From Bacillota bacterium (lineage in GTDB: Bacteria; Bacillota; Clostridia; Acetivibrionales; Acetivibrionaceae): a stretch of 64,000 nucleotides of DNA. The position numbers and the translations under genes are program-made. The DNA lies in assembly GCA_023398495.1 (NCBI GenBank), contig JAEWSG010000226.1:1-64000 (forward strand), written 5' to 3'. This document shows, piece after piece, positions 63,195 through 64,000 of the stretch; the first letter of the stretch is position 1, and each line of letters opens with the position of its first letter. The notes beneath the pieces were generated by a model. It had not been told where the DNA came from and ran no database searches. It was given only the letters and a program-made list of their open reading frames with translations.

Positions 63195-64000
63195 ATGAAT
63201 AAATACATAAAAATTGAATTCGAGGGCAACTGCAATTTATCTTGTGCTTATTGTTTTGTAGAATATAGAGTAAAAATAGATACAGATAAAATAATTAGAA
63301 ATATGGAAGAAATATTCAAAAAGAATGGACCAAAATGTATATATAAAGTTGAATGCATTGGAGAAATTACACTGTATCCTGAAATTCTATCGTATCTTGG
63401 CAGTAAAGTTGAAGAGGATGGATACGAGATTCATATATTGTCAAATGGAGTAAAAACAGTAGATGTAAAAATTGCCTCTTTATTTAAGTGGAGCATATCT
63501 CTAGATGGGCACACAGTCAAAATGAACAAACATAGAAAACTGGACTTACAGGCGGTAGAAAATATTCTAAATAACATATTTTCAACAAATGCAGATATTC
63601 AATGTGTTTTCAATGAACAGTCAATATATGAAATGAATTCATTTATTTTATATCTTGAAGAAAAAGGCTTTAAAGGATTATTACATATTTTTCCTTGCAG
63701 ATTTGCAAATACTCCCCTAAATAGATATTTAGATTATGATAAGTTAGTAAAGGCTAGTTTTATCCCGTCAAAAGAATACTTCAGAAGATGGAAATATATA
63801 TTTGATAATAACGAAAGAAACTTTACATGTGATTTTTATAAAAATGGTTATGTTTATAGAATTATGAAAGATGGCATTAATGTGAAAGAAATTAAATGTG
63901 ATTGTGCGGGAAGTACATTTACATTTATTACAGGAGATGAAAGTGCGAAAAGTTTTTCTGAGGCAAACTGTGGCACATGCATAAATCAATTTGAATATAA
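63195..64000 (+). CDS. Radical SAM protein (partial, runs off the window)
   Basis: The frame is open from ATG 63195 (site GGGGGG, spacing 7) to the window end, at least 268 codons, so the C terminus is missing. The N terminus has CNLSCAYC (Cys13, Cys17, Cys20), the radical SAM 4Fe-4S motif. The following IGEIT takes the place of the usual GGEP, and SISLDG is the typical later strand. Late cysteines (CDCAG near residue 235, CGTC near 260) may belong to a SPASM-like auxiliary cluster domain. It lies 36 nt after the glycosyltransferase gene and is probably co-transcribed. It may modify the NRPS product or a small peptide encoded beyond the window. Confidence 0.8.
   Translation, partial: MNKYIKIEFEGNCNLSCAYCFVEYRVKIDTDKIIRNMEEIFKKNGPKCIYKVECIGEITLYPEILSYLGSKVEEDGYEIHILSNGVKTVDVKIASLFKWSISLDGHTVKMNKHRKLDLQAVENILNNIFSTNADIQCVFNEQSIYEMNSFILYLEEKGFKGLLHIFPCRFANTPLNRYLDYDKLVKASFIPSKEYFRRWKYIFDNNERNFTCDFYKNGYVYRIMKDGINVKEIKCDCAGSTFTFITGDESAKSFSEANCGTCINQFEY

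Overview
The window looks like chromosomal DNA of an anaerobic, low-GC Clostridia, most like the Ruminiclostridium / Clostridium cellulolyticum group. This is an inference from the A+T-rich composition, AGGAGG-type ribosome binding sites, an Rnf operon in the clostridial order C-D-G-E-A-B, and an exosortase beside a VIT/vWA protein. No rRNA, tRNA or CRISPR was seen.

Layout. 1-5461: promoter region and the rnfCDGEAB operon (ferredoxin:NAD+ oxidoreductase ion pump). 5625-11671: ordinary single genes: a small hypothetical protein, a shikimate-kinase-like protein, a secreted Ser/Thr-rich protein, a CrtI-type FAD oxidoreductase, a DUF3795 protein and a GT1 glycosyltransferase. 11805-16893: a polymorphic-toxin scrapyard with broken Rhs/YD-repeat ends, two toxin-tip modules each followed by a probable Cys-rich immunity gene, an orphan Imm51 gene, a retropepsin-like pair and a fused fragment of another secreted protein. 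17392-23912 (minus strand): VIT/vWA protein, exosortase, response regulator, histidine kinase and lipoprotein, probably one operon.

24422 to beyond 64000 (plus strand): a large NRPS / AT-less PKS biosynthetic operon. Module order read from motifs is: starter C-A(Asn)-PCP-E; PP-loop ATPase; C-A(Ile)-PCP-C-A(Ser)-PCP-C-A(Ser)-PCP-half C; two CPBP-type membrane proteins; KS-ACP-C-A(Thr)-PCP-C-A(Gly)-PCP; C-A(Thr)-PCP-C-A(Cys)-PCP-C-A(Pro)-PCP followed by an unrecognised 390-residue domain in place of a thioesterase; a GT8 glycosyltransferase fused to a CPCC domain; and a radical SAM protein cut by the window end. If assembly is colinear, the backbone would be acyl-D-Asn-Ile-Ser-Ser-(C2 unit)-Thr-Gly-Thr-Cys-Pro, possibly modified by the PP-loop enzyme, the glycosyltransferase and the radical SAM enzyme. 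The specificities come from hand-read ten-residue codes and are predictions.

A dispersed repeat of about 103 bp occurs four times: three full copies and one partial. It folds into two hairpins whose arms show compensatory changes between copies. Three copies lie directly upstream of start codons and one, inverted, follows a stop codon. Three of the four copies lie within the biosynthetic cluster.
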